The notes: a model not told the origin generated them from the sequence alone. A DNA stretch of 9,730 bases from Deltaproteobacteria bacterium (GCA_027068235.1 JAMOUE010000192.1:1-9730), one strand, 5' to 3'; numbered from the stretch's first letter, positions 1 through 7,267 are shown. Translations and numbers: made by a program.

Positions 1-1
1 A

Positions 2-406
2 TTTAAAAGTCATTACGAATTAGACTTTTTTGAATGGGCTTACAACGAAATAACAGAAGACCAAAAAGATATATTTACCTCTTCATGTTTTTCATTTTGT
101 GGACTTGCAAACCCCAGCTCCTTTATCAACATATTAAATGCAAAAGGTGTAAACCTAGCAGGTTCTATCTATTATCCAGACCACCATTCTTATACGGAAA
201 GAGATATCAAAAGAATTGGTCAACAGGCAAGAAGCCATAACTGCACCATTGTTTTGACAACTGAGAAAGATTTTGCAAAAATATCGCCTCACAGGTGGAA
301 AAGCGTAAATAGCGACTTGGCCTTGGCGGTGGTTAAAATAAAGGTTAATTTATCAGAATCCTTTTGGCATTTTCTTCAATGTCAATTAAAAGATATTCCC
401 CTTTGA
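2..406 (+). CDS. lpxK: Tetraacyldisaccharide 4'-kinase, C-terminal part (5' end outside window)
   Basis: This is the last 134 codons of LpxK, the inner-membrane-associated kinase that phosphorylates the 4' position of the lipid A disaccharide precursor using ATP. The frame is open from base 2 to a TGA at 404-406. Family hallmarks are visible in order: FCGLANPSSF (the 'F-G-I-A-N-P-x-x-F' segment), YYPDHHSYTERD (the conserved F/Y-P-D-H-H-x-Y/F block) and VLTTEKDFAKI (the T-T-E-K-D-x-x-K block close to the C-terminus). The P-loop and membrane anchor of the N-terminal half would lie upstream of the window. The protein ends at the usual distance after TEKD, so the C-terminus looks intact. The presence of LpxK implies that the organism makes lipid A and has an outer membrane. 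The next gene is 56 bases downstream and functionally unrelated. Confidence 0.93.
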   Translation, partial: FKSHYELDFFEWAYNEITEDQKDIFTSSCFSFCGLANPSSFINILNAKGVNLAGSIYYPDHHSYTERDIKRIGQQARSHNCTIVLTTEKDFAKISPHRWKSVNSDLALAVVKIKVNLSESFWHFLQCQLKDIPL

Positions 407-415
407 ATAGGGGAG
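396..415 (+). repeat. Short GC-rich hairpin overlapping the lpxK stop codon (REP-like)
   Basis: TTCCCCT (396-402) pairs with AGGGGAG (409-415, one G-T pair) around the 6-base loop TTGAAT, which contains the TGA stop of lpxK. It is followed by GTGGG and then an A-rich run, not a T tract, so it is not a classical intrinsic terminator on this strand. The CCCCTTTGAA...GGGG pattern resembles the short palindromic intergenic repeats seen in many genomes. That identity is an inference, because only one copy is present here. It could instead stabilise the 3' end of the lpxK message. Confidence 0.45.
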
Positions 416-462
416 GTGGGCTCTAAAAAAACAATAATACTTAGGGAATGAGGCAGTAATTC

Positions 463-2661
463 ATGAGAATAAACCCTGGGACAAATCTATTTATCCCCTT
501 TTCTATACCTGTTTTCTTGTTTCTAACCGTAGTCACTAAAGGCTTTGGGGCATTGGTTGACTCAACTGATCTTGCCATTTTTGAACCGGAACAAATATAT
601 TACTTTATGGATGAACCTGTTGTAACTGCATCCCGTTTTAGTCAACCTACCAGCGAAGCACCTTCCACTATATTTGTAGTGACCGAACAGATGATCAAAG
701 AGAGGGGCTACAAGTATCTCATTGAGGTTTTAGAGGACTTGCCTGGCTTTGATATCCATAAACACATTGGTGGTCAGGCAGGTGGAACCTATGTGATACA
801 AAGAGGACTGTGGGGCAACAACAAACTTCTTGTGCTAAAGGACGGTATAAGGCTTAACCCTGAAAATGGTAGCAATCTAGTTTATGGAGAACAGCTCTCT
901 CTTGGAGATCTCAAACAGATTGAAATAATGTATGGTCCGTCTTCTGCAATCTATGGTGCAGATGCCTATGCAGGTATCATAAACCTTATAACGAAAAAGG
1001 TAGAGACATCAAAGAGTGTAGAGCTGCAACTTTCAGGTGGAAATGGTGACTCCGTTGACGGCCATATGCTTGTACAGATAAGGCCATTTGATGATTCATA
1101 TCTGCATGTCTATGCACATGGATACAGCACCAATGGTTTTGACCTGCACCATATTTACGATCATTACCACTATCACATGCCAGGACAAGGGCGTACTTAT
1201 TTCTATGACCCTAATCAATCCTTTGAAATTCCAGAACAAGACTGGGACTTTACTATAAGAGCGGGCTGGAAAAACCTAGAGTTTGAAAGTGTCTATCTAC
1301 ATACAAGCCAACCAACAAATATAGCAGCCCCTTTTAATACAGGACGCACTCAGCACTCAAAGGACAGGGTGAAACTTGATTCATGGAACCTCAGATTGAC
1401 TCACGTCTTACCCATTTTAGAGAATCTTCAAACGGTCACCAAGTTTAATGCCCAATTTTACGATATGGACCCACACAGCAGATATGGCCGCAAAGAGTTT
1501 ACCAACTATATTTATGAACGTTCTGATATGCTTGGAATGGAGGAACAGCTTCGCTATAGCTATTCAAGTGGAAAAATCATTGGTGGCCTTACCTTCAAAA
1601 GAATATCAACTATGCCCTATCTCAACTCTAGAAGCCCATTTGATGAAGGCGATACCTACTACGACTTTCCTGTAAAAAAAGTAATAACTGAAGATGGCAA
1701 AATATTCTCTATTGGGCCTTTAAAAGAATATAACTACTGGACCTATGGCGCTTATGTCCAGGCAAACCATAAGTTGGGGGAGAAACTCTCACTCTTTGCA
1801 GGCGCTCGCTACGACTGGGAGACTTTTACCCATCACGACTCATTTAACCCAAGAGTTGGAGTAATTTATACCTTAAAAAAGGGAGAAACACTAAAGCTCA
1901 TGTATGGAGAAGCGTATATCTCCCCTTCTGCATACTTTAGATTCAAAGCCTGGGTAGACAAGAACTTTGCTCATCTTCCACCCTCTGTTTTCAACCGTAC
2001 CCTAGACCCAGAAAAGGTATCATCTGTAGAACTCAACTACTCGTGTCATACGCAAAATCTCTTTGTCAATATCTCAGCTTATATCTCAAGGTCTACTGAC
2101 TCTATTCAAGAAGCTGGACAATTTTTGAAAAATGTCTATCTCATTACAGAACAAGGTTCTCAAAAGGCAACTGTAGAGATTGCAGACAATACAGGCAGAG
2201 TAACTAACTTTGGAATAGATATAGGAACAAGTTACAAATTCAACAGAGCTGCAACCCTAAACTTTGCCTATTCCTTCATAAATTCCAGGCAACATCTAAG
2301 GGGGCACAATTTTGATGGCCCCAAAATCTCTAATCATAAAATCATGGCAGGCATTACTGGTTACATAGGAGACCACTTTTCATATAATCTCAGATGCAGA
2401 TGGAGAAGCGAAATCCACACTAGCCCCACAAATACCGTCTATAATGGCTCCACTATCCCTGGCATATTTCTGGTAGATGCCAATATCAGATGGCTAAATC
2501 TCCTGCCTGACCTAGATGCCTATTTAACATTGAAAAACCTACTAGATTCCAAATACTTTACTGCGGCAAATGAAAGTGGAGATCCAACCAATGGCGCTTC
2601 ACTACCTAGAGTACCACAAGATCCATTCAGTTTTATGGTGGGTGTAAATTATAGATTTTAG
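463..2661 (+). CDS. TonB-dependent outer-membrane receptor
   Basis: The 732-residue protein is a gated beta-barrel receptor that should import, or sense, a scarce ligand using energy from TonB-ExbB-ExbD. A signal peptide with a long hydrophobic core is visible at residues 8-30. A TonB-box-like stretch (EPVVTASRF, about 51-59) leads into the plug domain (about 60-178), which carries VLEDLPGFD, VLKDGIR and the plug-end motif IEIMYGPSSAIYGADAYAG followed by INLITKK. The rest, about 180-732, is a 22-strand-type barrel with repeated aromatic and amphipathic strands. It ends in NLLDSKYF and a C-terminal VNYRF, whose final Phe is the usual outer-membrane assembly signal. The start at 463 has GAGG at 450-453, nine bases upstream. 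The ligand is unknown: vitamin B12, haem or siderophore would all be guesses. The downstream binding protein and kinase suggest that all three respond to the same ligand. The gene appears full length and intact. Confidence 0.93.
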   Translation: MRINPGTNLFIPFSIPVFLFLTVVTKGFGALVDSTDLAIFEPEQIYYFMDEPVVTASRFSQPTSEAPSTIFVVTEQMIKERGYKYLIEVLEDLPGFDIHKHIGGQAGGTYVIQRGLWGNNKLLVLKDGIRLNPENGSNLVYGEQLSLGDLKQIEIMYGPSSAIYGADAYAGIINLITKKVETSKSVELQLSGGNGDSVDGHMLVQIRPFDDSYLHVYAHGYSTNGFDLHHIYDHYHYHMPGQGRTYFYDPNQSFEIPEQDWDFTIRAGWKNLEFESVYLHTSQPTNIAAPFNTGRTQHSKDRVKLDSWNLRLTHVLPILENLQTVTKFNAQFYDMDPHSRYGRKEFTNYIYERSDMLGMEEQLRYSYSSGKIIGGLTFKRISTMPYLNSRSPFDEGDTYYDFPVKKVITEDGKIFSIGPLKEYNYWTYGAYVQANHKLGEKLSLFAGARYDWETFTHHDSFNPRVGVIYTLKKGETLKLMYGEAYISPSAYFRFKAWVDKNFAHLPPSVFNRTLDPEKVSSVELNYSCHTQNLFVNISAYISRSTDSIQEAGQFLKNVYLITEQGSQKATVEIADNTGRVTNFGIDIGTSYKFNRAATLNFAYSFINSRQHLRGHNFDGPKISNHKIMAGITGYIGDHFSYNLRCRWRSEIHTSPTNTVYNGSTIPGIFLVDANIRWLNLLPDLDAYLTLKNLLDSKYFTAANESGDPTNGASLPRVPQDPFSFMVGVNYRF

Positions 2662-2699
2662 TCATAATTTAAGTCTTACATGATATAACTATTACTAAA

Positions 2700-3662
2700 A
2701 TGACAGGTAAATTAACTACTATTTTTCATAAAATATCATTTTTTATTTTTGTATGGTTCTTATGTCTGGTAATTTTGACTAATCCAGGCTTGGCTAAAAA
2801 ACATAACTTTACTAAATTCCTTTTGGTAGTCTCAAGAGACTCCAAGCCATATCTTGAGTGTGAGCAAGGGGTAAAAAGTTTTATAGAAAATCATTATAAA
2901 CTACCCCACGAAATCATCTCTATTCACCTGGAAAGTAAAGATATAAGCAATGTGAAAAAAGAGATAAAACTAAACACACCAGATATAGCTATCTGTATAG
3001 GGACTAGGGCAACTTATCTTTTAAAGGAGATAAACCAAAAGTTCCCGTGGGTAGCTACATTCTTGATTGATAAGGCTATAGAGGCATTGAAGAAACAAGG
3101 TATTGTGGCAGTAAGCATGGATGTGCCCCTTGAAATCCGCATAGCTACCCTTTGCAGGATCAAAGACCATATTTATGCAGCTGCTCTTGCTCCAAATACT
3201 CCGCTTAGCCCCAAACGAAGCATAAGACAAGGCCCTTGTAAAAACAGAGATGCCTACGTACAAATCTTTCCTTTTCTTTCTTCCATTGAGATTGCATTGA
3301 AAAAACTATTGGATAATGCAGTAAATGCGTTTTTTATAACTCCAGATCCAGAGGTATTTAACTCTCAAGAAGCGGTACAATATACGCTTTTATGGGGACT
3401 TAGAAACAAAATTGCAATATGCGGGCTCTCATCTGGATATGTAAGAAACGGTGCACTCTTTGCACTTGAGGCAGATGCCAAAAGTCTTGGAGAGCAAACG
3501 GCACAACTTGCTTTAGATCGTCTTTTAGGAAAGATAAAAGGAGATATTGTCATACAGCATCCTAAAAAGCTACTTCTTTCAATAAATTTAAAAACGGCCA
3601 AAAGATTGGGGATAGAGGTTCCAGAATCTGTTTTGAAAGACGCCCAAGTGATTATCCAATGA
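2700..3662 (+). CDS. Secreted ABC_sub_bind (TrpX-like) family binding protein
   Basis: The 320-residue protein resembles the periplasmic substrate-binding proteins of the ABC_sub_bind/TrpX family (Pfam PF04392). It has a basic N-terminus, a hydrophobic segment (about 12-28) and a likely signal peptidase I site after NPGLA (residue 32). Two Rossmann-like lobes follow. The first contains PDIAICIGTRAT (94-105). The second contains FFITPDPEVFNS, an IAICGLSSGYVRNGALFALEAD stretch and the helix GEQTAQLALDRLLGK. The C-terminal LSINLKTAKRLGIEVPESVL is very typical of the family. No lipobox Cys is seen, so the protein is probably soluble in the periplasm. The gene lies 38 bases after the receptor gene and overlaps the kinase gene by four bases (ATGA). 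No clear Shine-Dalgarno precedes the ATG, so translation may depend on coupling or be weak. No permease or ATPase gene is adjacent, which suggests a ligand-presenting or sensory role. The ligand cannot be told from the sequence. Confidence 0.82.
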   Translation: MTGKLTTIFHKISFFIFVWFLCLVILTNPGLAKKHNFTKFLLVVSRDSKPYLECEQGVKSFIENHYKLPHEIISIHLESKDISNVKKEIKLNTPDIAICIGTRATYLLKEINQKFPWVATFLIDKAIEALKKQGIVAVSMDVPLEIRIATLCRIKDHIYAAALAPNTPLSPKRSIRQGPCKNRDAYVQIFPFLSSIEIALKKLLDNAVNAFFITPDPEVFNSQEAVQYTLLWGLRNKIAICGLSSGYVRNGALFALEADAKSLGEQTAQLALDRLLGKIKGDIVIQHPKKLLLSINLKTAKRLGIEVPESVLKDAQVIIQ

Positions 3663-5059
3663 AAATGAGTTTGAGACTCAAGGTAGTCCTAATCTTTGTA
3701 TTAATCGAATTCATCATGGTTGTTGCCATAGGAACTCTCTACACCATAAAGGCCACCTCCATGCTCGAAGAAGAATTTACGGCCAAAGCAGAGGCAATTG
3801 CACAGTTTTTTGCAAATACAGTCAAGTTGCCAGTTTTAAGTGGTAACAAAGAGATATTGTTGAAACAGTGCAAAAGGATGCTGGCCAGACCCAATATAGT
3901 AGAGGTCAAAATATTTGATGCAGAAAATAAGTTACTGGCAAGTTGTACGATACAGACATCAGATTCTACGGAGACCATATCTTGGCCTGTTACAGTGTCA
4001 CGTGATACTTCTGAAGATATAGAAGGTATTTATAGTATCGCTCCTGAAAATAAGGTCGAGATTGTTGGCAAAGTAGAGCTTAAACTGTCAAGAAAGAATA
4101 TTGATGAAAAGATACTTGCCCTCCAACTCTATGCCCTTGGCATTTGTATTGCCGCCCTTGCCATATCTGTATTTTTTGGCTCTCTCATAGTTGGAAAAAT
4201 AGTTGTAGATCCAATCTTAAAATTAAAAAACGAAGTTCGTAGATTCTCACTTGGTATGCTTCATCGCAGAATAAGACTTAACACCAAGGATGAAATAGAG
4301 GAACTTGCGGCAACATTCAACAATATGGCAGACTCCTTGAGGGGATATATTTCTGACCAGATTGATAAAGCCACCGATAAGGTACAGCTTAAAAATTTGG
4401 CTGTACTTGGTGAATTATCTGCCATGCTTCTTCATGAAGTTGGCAACACATTAAACAGGTTTGGGCTTATCAAATACCAACTCTCCCAAGAAAAACTCTC
4501 TCCCTCTGGGATTAAGGCCATAGAGACATTTGATGAAAACCTTGGTAGCCTCAAACGCTTTACCCAAAACGTCTCCCTATTTTCAAAAAAACCCGAAGTG
4601 ATTTTGGGGTGCATCAATTTAAAAGAACTTGTTCAAGCACTTTGCAGCTCTCTAAAGCTTATAGACAAAAAGGGAGTAAAGGTAGAAACAGAGCTTCCTC
4701 CATATGACTGCTTTATTATGGGAGACAAAGAACTGATGAATCAGGCGATATTAAACATCCTTACAAATGCTATGGATGCTGTGGGACCGGCCGGAAGGGT
4801 AAAAGTCAGCCTTAAAGATATGCACAACAATGTAGAAATTATCATAGCCGACAATGGTACTGGCATACCAGAATCAGAGTTGGGAGAAATCTTTAGGCCA
4901 TTTTTTACTAAAAAAGGGCCAAGGGGAACAGGCTTGGGACTAGCTATAGCAAAGTCTTTTATAGAGGCTCATAATGGAAAAATTCATGTTACAAGTAGGC
5001 CAGGACTCACAAAATTTATTCTAATTATCCCTAAACACCTACCATTTACTGCTTCATGA
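3659..5059 (+). CDS. Membrane-bound HAMP sensor histidine kinase
   Basis: This 466-residue inner-membrane sensor kinase has TM1 at about 8-30, a periplasmic region of about 125 residues (31-156), TM2 at about 157-180, and a HAMP domain (about 182-236, with P185 and the DEIEELAATFNNM segment). The dimerisation/phosphoacceptor helix has the H-box LLHEVGNTLNRF with the likely phosphorylated His259. The ATPase domain shows an N-box (NQAILNILTNAMDAV, 361-375), G1 (DNGTGIP, 398-404), an F-box (FRPFFTKKG, 412-420) and G2 (GTGLGLAIAKS, 423-433). All catalytic boxes are intact. The H-box has G and T where the common form has R and P (HE-x-R-N-P-L). The periplasmic part contains VEVKIFDAENKLLAS, a PAS/Cache-like beta-hairpin pattern. 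The ATG at 3659 overlaps the previous TGA; a second ATG at 3665 is also possible. The partner regulator is not adjacent. The binding protein encoded just upstream is an attractive candidate for delivering the signal to the periplasmic domain (inference). Confidence 0.9.
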   Translation: MKMSLRLKVVLIFVLIEFIMVVAIGTLYTIKATSMLEEEFTAKAEAIAQFFANTVKLPVLSGNKEILLKQCKRMLARPNIVEVKIFDAENKLLASCTIQTSDSTETISWPVTVSRDTSEDIEGIYSIAPENKVEIVGKVELKLSRKNIDEKILALQLYALGICIAALAISVFFGSLIVGKIVVDPILKLKNEVRRFSLGMLHRRIRLNTKDEIEELAATFNNMADSLRGYISDQIDKATDKVQLKNLAVLGELSAMLLHEVGNTLNRFGLIKYQLSQEKLSPSGIKAIETFDENLGSLKRFTQNVSLFSKKPEVILGCINLKELVQALCSSLKLIDKKGVKVETELPPYDCFIMGDKELMNQAILNILTNAMDAVGPAGRVKVSLKDMHNNVEIIIADNGTGIPESELGEIFRPFFTKKGPRGTGLGLAIAKSFIEAHNGKIHVTSRPGLTKFILIIPKHLPFTAS

Positions 5060-5068
5060 TAATTTTAA

Positions 5069-5272
5069 AAAACTTGGGCAAGAATCAGCCTTGAGAAGCA
5101 TCCATTTGCAGGCTCGGATCTTGTAAGGTGGGAGCTGATAGACCAGACTGTGCTGAATGTTTCAGTCTTACCCGATCCAAAATCATTGTATAAACTTGTC
5201 ATATCTTGTGAGTTCCCAGAAATAATTTCCAACACATCAAGAGTTGGGCCCAACACTAAGTTTTACCGATAA
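5069..5272 (+). pseudogene. Start-less 67-codon open frame, possible gene remnant
   Basis: This frame is open from just after TAA (5066-5068) to TAA (5270-5272). It reads as a plausible peptide with alternating hydrophobic stretches, for example HPFAGSDLVRWELIDQTVLN and LYKLVISCEFPEIIS. It has no ATG, and the first GTG or TTG codons (5150, 5186) come late and lack ribosome-binding sites. It lies in the same frame as the kinase gene but is separated from it by TGA, TAA and TAA. I do not recognise the product. It could be the tail of a decayed gene, a leader using a rare start codon, or chance. The opposite strand is also open across most of this interval, so coding cannot be claimed with confidence. 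Confidence 0.25.
5243..5254. repeat. Perfect 12-bp palindrome GTTGGGCCCAAC
   Basis: The two 6-base halves, GTTGGG and CCCAAC, meet without a spacer about 67 bases upstream of the likely rpoZ -35 box. As DNA it has the symmetry of a dimeric repressor site. As RNA it would form only a 4-bp stem with a GGCC loop. No T tract follows directly. Function is unknown and chance occurrence is possible. Confidence 0.4.
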
Positions 5273-5320
5273 GTAGGAATGTTACCAATATCAACTCAAA
5301 CGTAAGTCTTATCAAAAAGA

Positions 5321-5350
5321 TTGCACTGAGCACCATAGGCATTATATATT
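5321..5350 (+). promoter_or_regulatory. Probable sigma70-type promoter for the rpoZ-dnaJ-moaC run
   Basis: TTGCAC (5321-5326) and TATATT (5345-5350, five of six matches to TATAAT) are separated by 18 bases; TATATA at 5343 would give 16. The start codon of rpoZ lies 41 bases after the -10 box. The -35 match is only moderate. Placement in the largest gap of the window, directly before a compact same-strand gene run, supports the call. Confidence 0.45.
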
Positions 5351-5391
5351 TATTGGTTCCATAAAATCTCTTTTGGTCTAGGGAGGATACA

Positions 5392-5655
5392 ATGGCAAGA
5401 GTAACCGTTGAAGACTGTTTAAGGCAAATACCCGACCGCTTTCTCATAGTACATCTAGCGGTAGAAAGGGTGAAACAACTAAGAAAAGGCGCACAGCCTT
5501 TGGTAAAAAGTTCAAACAAAGAGATCATAACGGCCCTTAGAGAAATTGCAGCAGGGAAGGTAACGTTTGACAATCTGGAGGAACTTGCCAAGGAAGCTGA
5601 AGAAAAACGCATAATGGAAGCGCTTCGTATGGAGATTGATAAAAACAACAAATAA
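5392..5655 (+). CDS. rpoZ: DNA-directed RNA polymerase subunit omega
   Basis: The 87-residue protein matches omega, the small subunit that binds beta' and helps assemble and stabilise RNA polymerase; in many proteobacteria it also forms part of a ppGpp site. The N-terminus MARVTVEDCL is characteristic. The core helices carry RFLIVHLAVERVKQLRKGAQPLV (residues 16-38) and NKEIITALREIAAGKV (42-57), the most conserved part of the family. The length is normal. The tail after residue 60 is a charged helix rich in Glu and Lys. Translation should be strong: GGGAGGA at 5381-5387 lies five bases before the ATG. The stop TAA shares a base with the ATG of dnaJ, so the two are probably translationally coupled. 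Confidence 0.95.
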   Translation: MARVTVEDCLRQIPDRFLIVHLAVERVKQLRKGAQPLVKSSNKEIITALREIAAGKVTFDNLEELAKEAEEKRIMEALRMEIDKNNK

Positions 5656-6779
5656 TGACGATGAAGAGGGATTATTACGAAATTCTTGGAGTTAGCCGAA
5701 CGGCTACCATAGAAGAAATCAAAAAGGCCTATAGAAAACTTGCCTTAAAATATCATCCTGATCGTAATCCTGGTGACAAAGAGGCTGAAGAAAGGTTTAA
5801 AGAGGCTGCAGAGGCCTACGAGGTTTTAAAAGATAAAGAAAAGCGCCAACTTTACGACATGTATGGTCACCAGGGATTAAACGGAAGTGATTTCAGCGGT
5901 TTTACTCGTACTGAAGATATATTTAGTGCATTCAACGACCTTTTCGAAGATTTTTTTGGCTTCTCAACAGGCCGAGGTAGCGCTCAAGCAGAGATGGGGC
6001 CTAAAAGGGGAGCTGATCTACGCTATGACCTTGCAATTACATTTATAGAGGCGGCCAAAGGAACTGAAAAAGAAATTGAAATCCAAAGACTTGAAGAGTG
6101 CAGTAAATGTTCAGGCACTGGGGCTGCACCAGGTGCCAAGATAACTTCTTGTCCTACTTGTCATGGCAGGGGACGTATTATTCGTTCCGAAGGCTTTTTC
6201 CAAGTAGCTTCCACCTGCCCAACCTGCAATGGGGAAGGGACAGTCTTTTCAGAGCCATGTCCATCCTGCAAAGGGAAAGGGCGCACTCCCCAGTACAGAA
6301 AGGTCAAGATCAAAATACCTGCCGGCGTTGATACAGGTGCAAGGCTGAGATTGCGAGACGAGGGAGAGGCTGGTATCAGAGGTGGACAAAGAGGAGATCT
6401 CTTTATTGTTATCCATGTAGAACCGCATGAATACTTTTACAGAAAAGGGAATGACATATATTGTGAGGTAGAAATATCTTCCATCCAGGCGTGTCTTGGT
6501 GACACCATAGAAGTGCCTACACTGGAAGGCACTGAGCAGATAAAGGTTCCAGCAGGCACTCAGCCGGATACAATTTTCAAACTCAAAGGGAAAGGCTTTC
6601 CTGACTTACGAGGCTTTGCTCATGGAAATCAACTAATAAAGATCAAAGTTGTCACGCCTACTAATTTAACATCAAAACAAAAAGAGCTTTTAAAAGAATT
6701 CTTAGAAATAGAGAAAGAGAAGAAAAAAGGCGGATTTTTCAAAAAAATCCTTAAAAAGGTGGAATTTACTAAGGGCTGA
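5655..6779 (+). CDS. dnaJ: Chaperone protein DnaJ (Hsp40, type I)
   Basis: The 374-residue protein is a complete type I J-protein that stimulates the ATPase of DnaK and delivers unfolded clients. The J-domain spans about residues 5-72 with the essential HPD at 34-36. A short Gly/Phe-rich linker follows (about 78-108). Four zinc-binding CxxCxGxG repeats occur at 149-156 (CSKCSGTG), 166-173 (CPTCHGRG), 188-195 (CPTCNGEG) and 202-209 (CPSCKGKG). The substrate-binding beta-domains run from about 215 to 345, and the basic tail FFKKILKKVEFTKG ends the protein. The ATG at 5655 overlaps the rpoZ stop; the ATG at 5661 (MKRDYYEILGV) is the more family-like start. Neither has a good ribosome-binding site, which fits coupling to rpoZ. 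No dnaK, grpE or hrcA lies beside it, so this may be a dnaJ paralogue or simply a dispersed gene. Confidence 0.95.
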   Translation: MTMKRDYYEILGVSRTATIEEIKKAYRKLALKYHPDRNPGDKEAEERFKEAAEAYEVLKDKEKRQLYDMYGHQGLNGSDFSGFTRTEDIFSAFNDLFEDFFGFSTGRGSAQAEMGPKRGADLRYDLAITFIEAAKGTEKEIEIQRLEECSKCSGTGAAPGAKITSCPTCHGRGRIIRSEGFFQVASTCPTCNGEGTVFSEPCPSCKGKGRTPQYRKVKIKIPAGVDTGARLRLRDEGEAGIRGGQRGDLFIVIHVEPHEYFYRKGNDIYCEVEISSIQACLGDTIEVPTLEGTEQIKVPAGTQPDTIFKLKGKGFPDLRGFAHGNQLIKIKVVTPTNLTSKQKELLKEFLEIEKEKKKGGFFKKILKKVEFTKG

Positions 6780-6781
6780 TC

Positions 6782-7267
6782 ATGACAAAAAATTTTACCC
6801 ATCTGGATGACAATGGCCATGCCCAGATGGTAGATGTCACATCTAAACAACCCAGTAAAAGGGTTGCCATTGCTTATGGAATTGTCAAAGTTGGAAAAGA
6901 TACTTATAAACGCCTAGTTGATAAGAAGATTCCCAAAGGAGATGTTTTTAATACGGCCAGAATTGCAGGCATAATGGCTGCAAAACAGGTGGGTAACTTG
7001 ATTCCTCTTTGTCATCCATTACCTGTGGAATTTGTAGGGATAGATTTCTCTCTTAATGAAGATATACCAGGGGTTGAAATAACGGCCACCGCTTCTATAG
7101 ACGCAAAGACCGGAGTAGAAATGGAGGCCATGACTGCTGTATCCGTGTCAGCCCTAACCATATATGATATGTGTAAAGGCCTAGAGAAAGGTATAGAAAT
7201 TCTTGAAATAAAGTTGCTGGAGAAGTCAGGCGGAAAAAGTGGGCACTGGGTAAGACAGGAGAGCTGA
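6782..7267 (+). CDS. moaC: Cyclic pyranopterin monophosphate synthase
   Basis: MoaC catalyses the second step of molybdenum cofactor synthesis, converting the 3',8-cyclo-GTP product made by MoaA into cyclic pyranopterin monophosphate. The 161 residues fit the family exactly. Visible blocks are VDVTSK (17-22), GDVFNTARIAGIMAAKQ (53-69), IPLCHPL (74-80, with His78), DAKTGVEMEAMTAVSVSALTIYDMCK (107-132, with Asp129 and Lys132, which correspond to catalytic residues of known enzymes), and the C-terminal EKSGGKSGHW. All key residues are present. The gene starts two bases after the dnaJ stop, with AAGGG at 6771-6775 serving as ribosome-binding site. Molybdenum cofactor enzymes are therefore expected in the organism. 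No other moa or moe gene is in the window. Confidence 0.96.
   Translation: MTKNFTHLDDNGHAQMVDVTSKQPSKRVAIAYGIVKVGKDTYKRLVDKKIPKGDVFNTARIAGIMAAKQVGNLIPLCHPLPVEFVGIDFSLNEDIPGVEITATASIDAKTGVEMEAMTAVSVSALTIYDMCKGLEKGIEILEIKLLEKSGGKSGHWVRQES

Larger units (their letters stand above)
5060..5391. other. 332-base intergenic stretch between the kinase gene and rpoZ
   Basis: No gene with a normal start, ribosome-binding site and recognisable product is seen here. The stretch holds a start-less open frame (5069-5272, +), a 12-bp palindrome (5243-5254), a short hydrophobic minus-strand frame (5256-5342) and a probable rpoZ promoter (5321-5350). No hairpin with a T tract was found after the kinase stop, so the end of the receptor-binding protein-kinase transcript is not marked by an obvious intrinsic terminator. 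Confidence 0.7.

Noticed and set aside
34..240. 68-codon plus-strand frame overlapping the lpxK end
   Set aside because: It is an out-of-frame shadow of lpxK; the frame starting at base 2 carries the clear LpxK motifs.
5065..5256. 63-codon minus-strand frame in the gap before rpoZ
   Set aside because: It has an ATG, but no ribosome-binding site was seen, the product is not recognisable, and it mirrors the plus-strand open frame at 5069-5272.
5256..5651. 131-codon minus-strand frame opposite rpoZ
   Set aside because: It is antisense to a certain rpoZ gene and rich in Ser/Leu as expected of a mirror frame. Only its last 28 codons outside rpoZ were kept as a weak observation.
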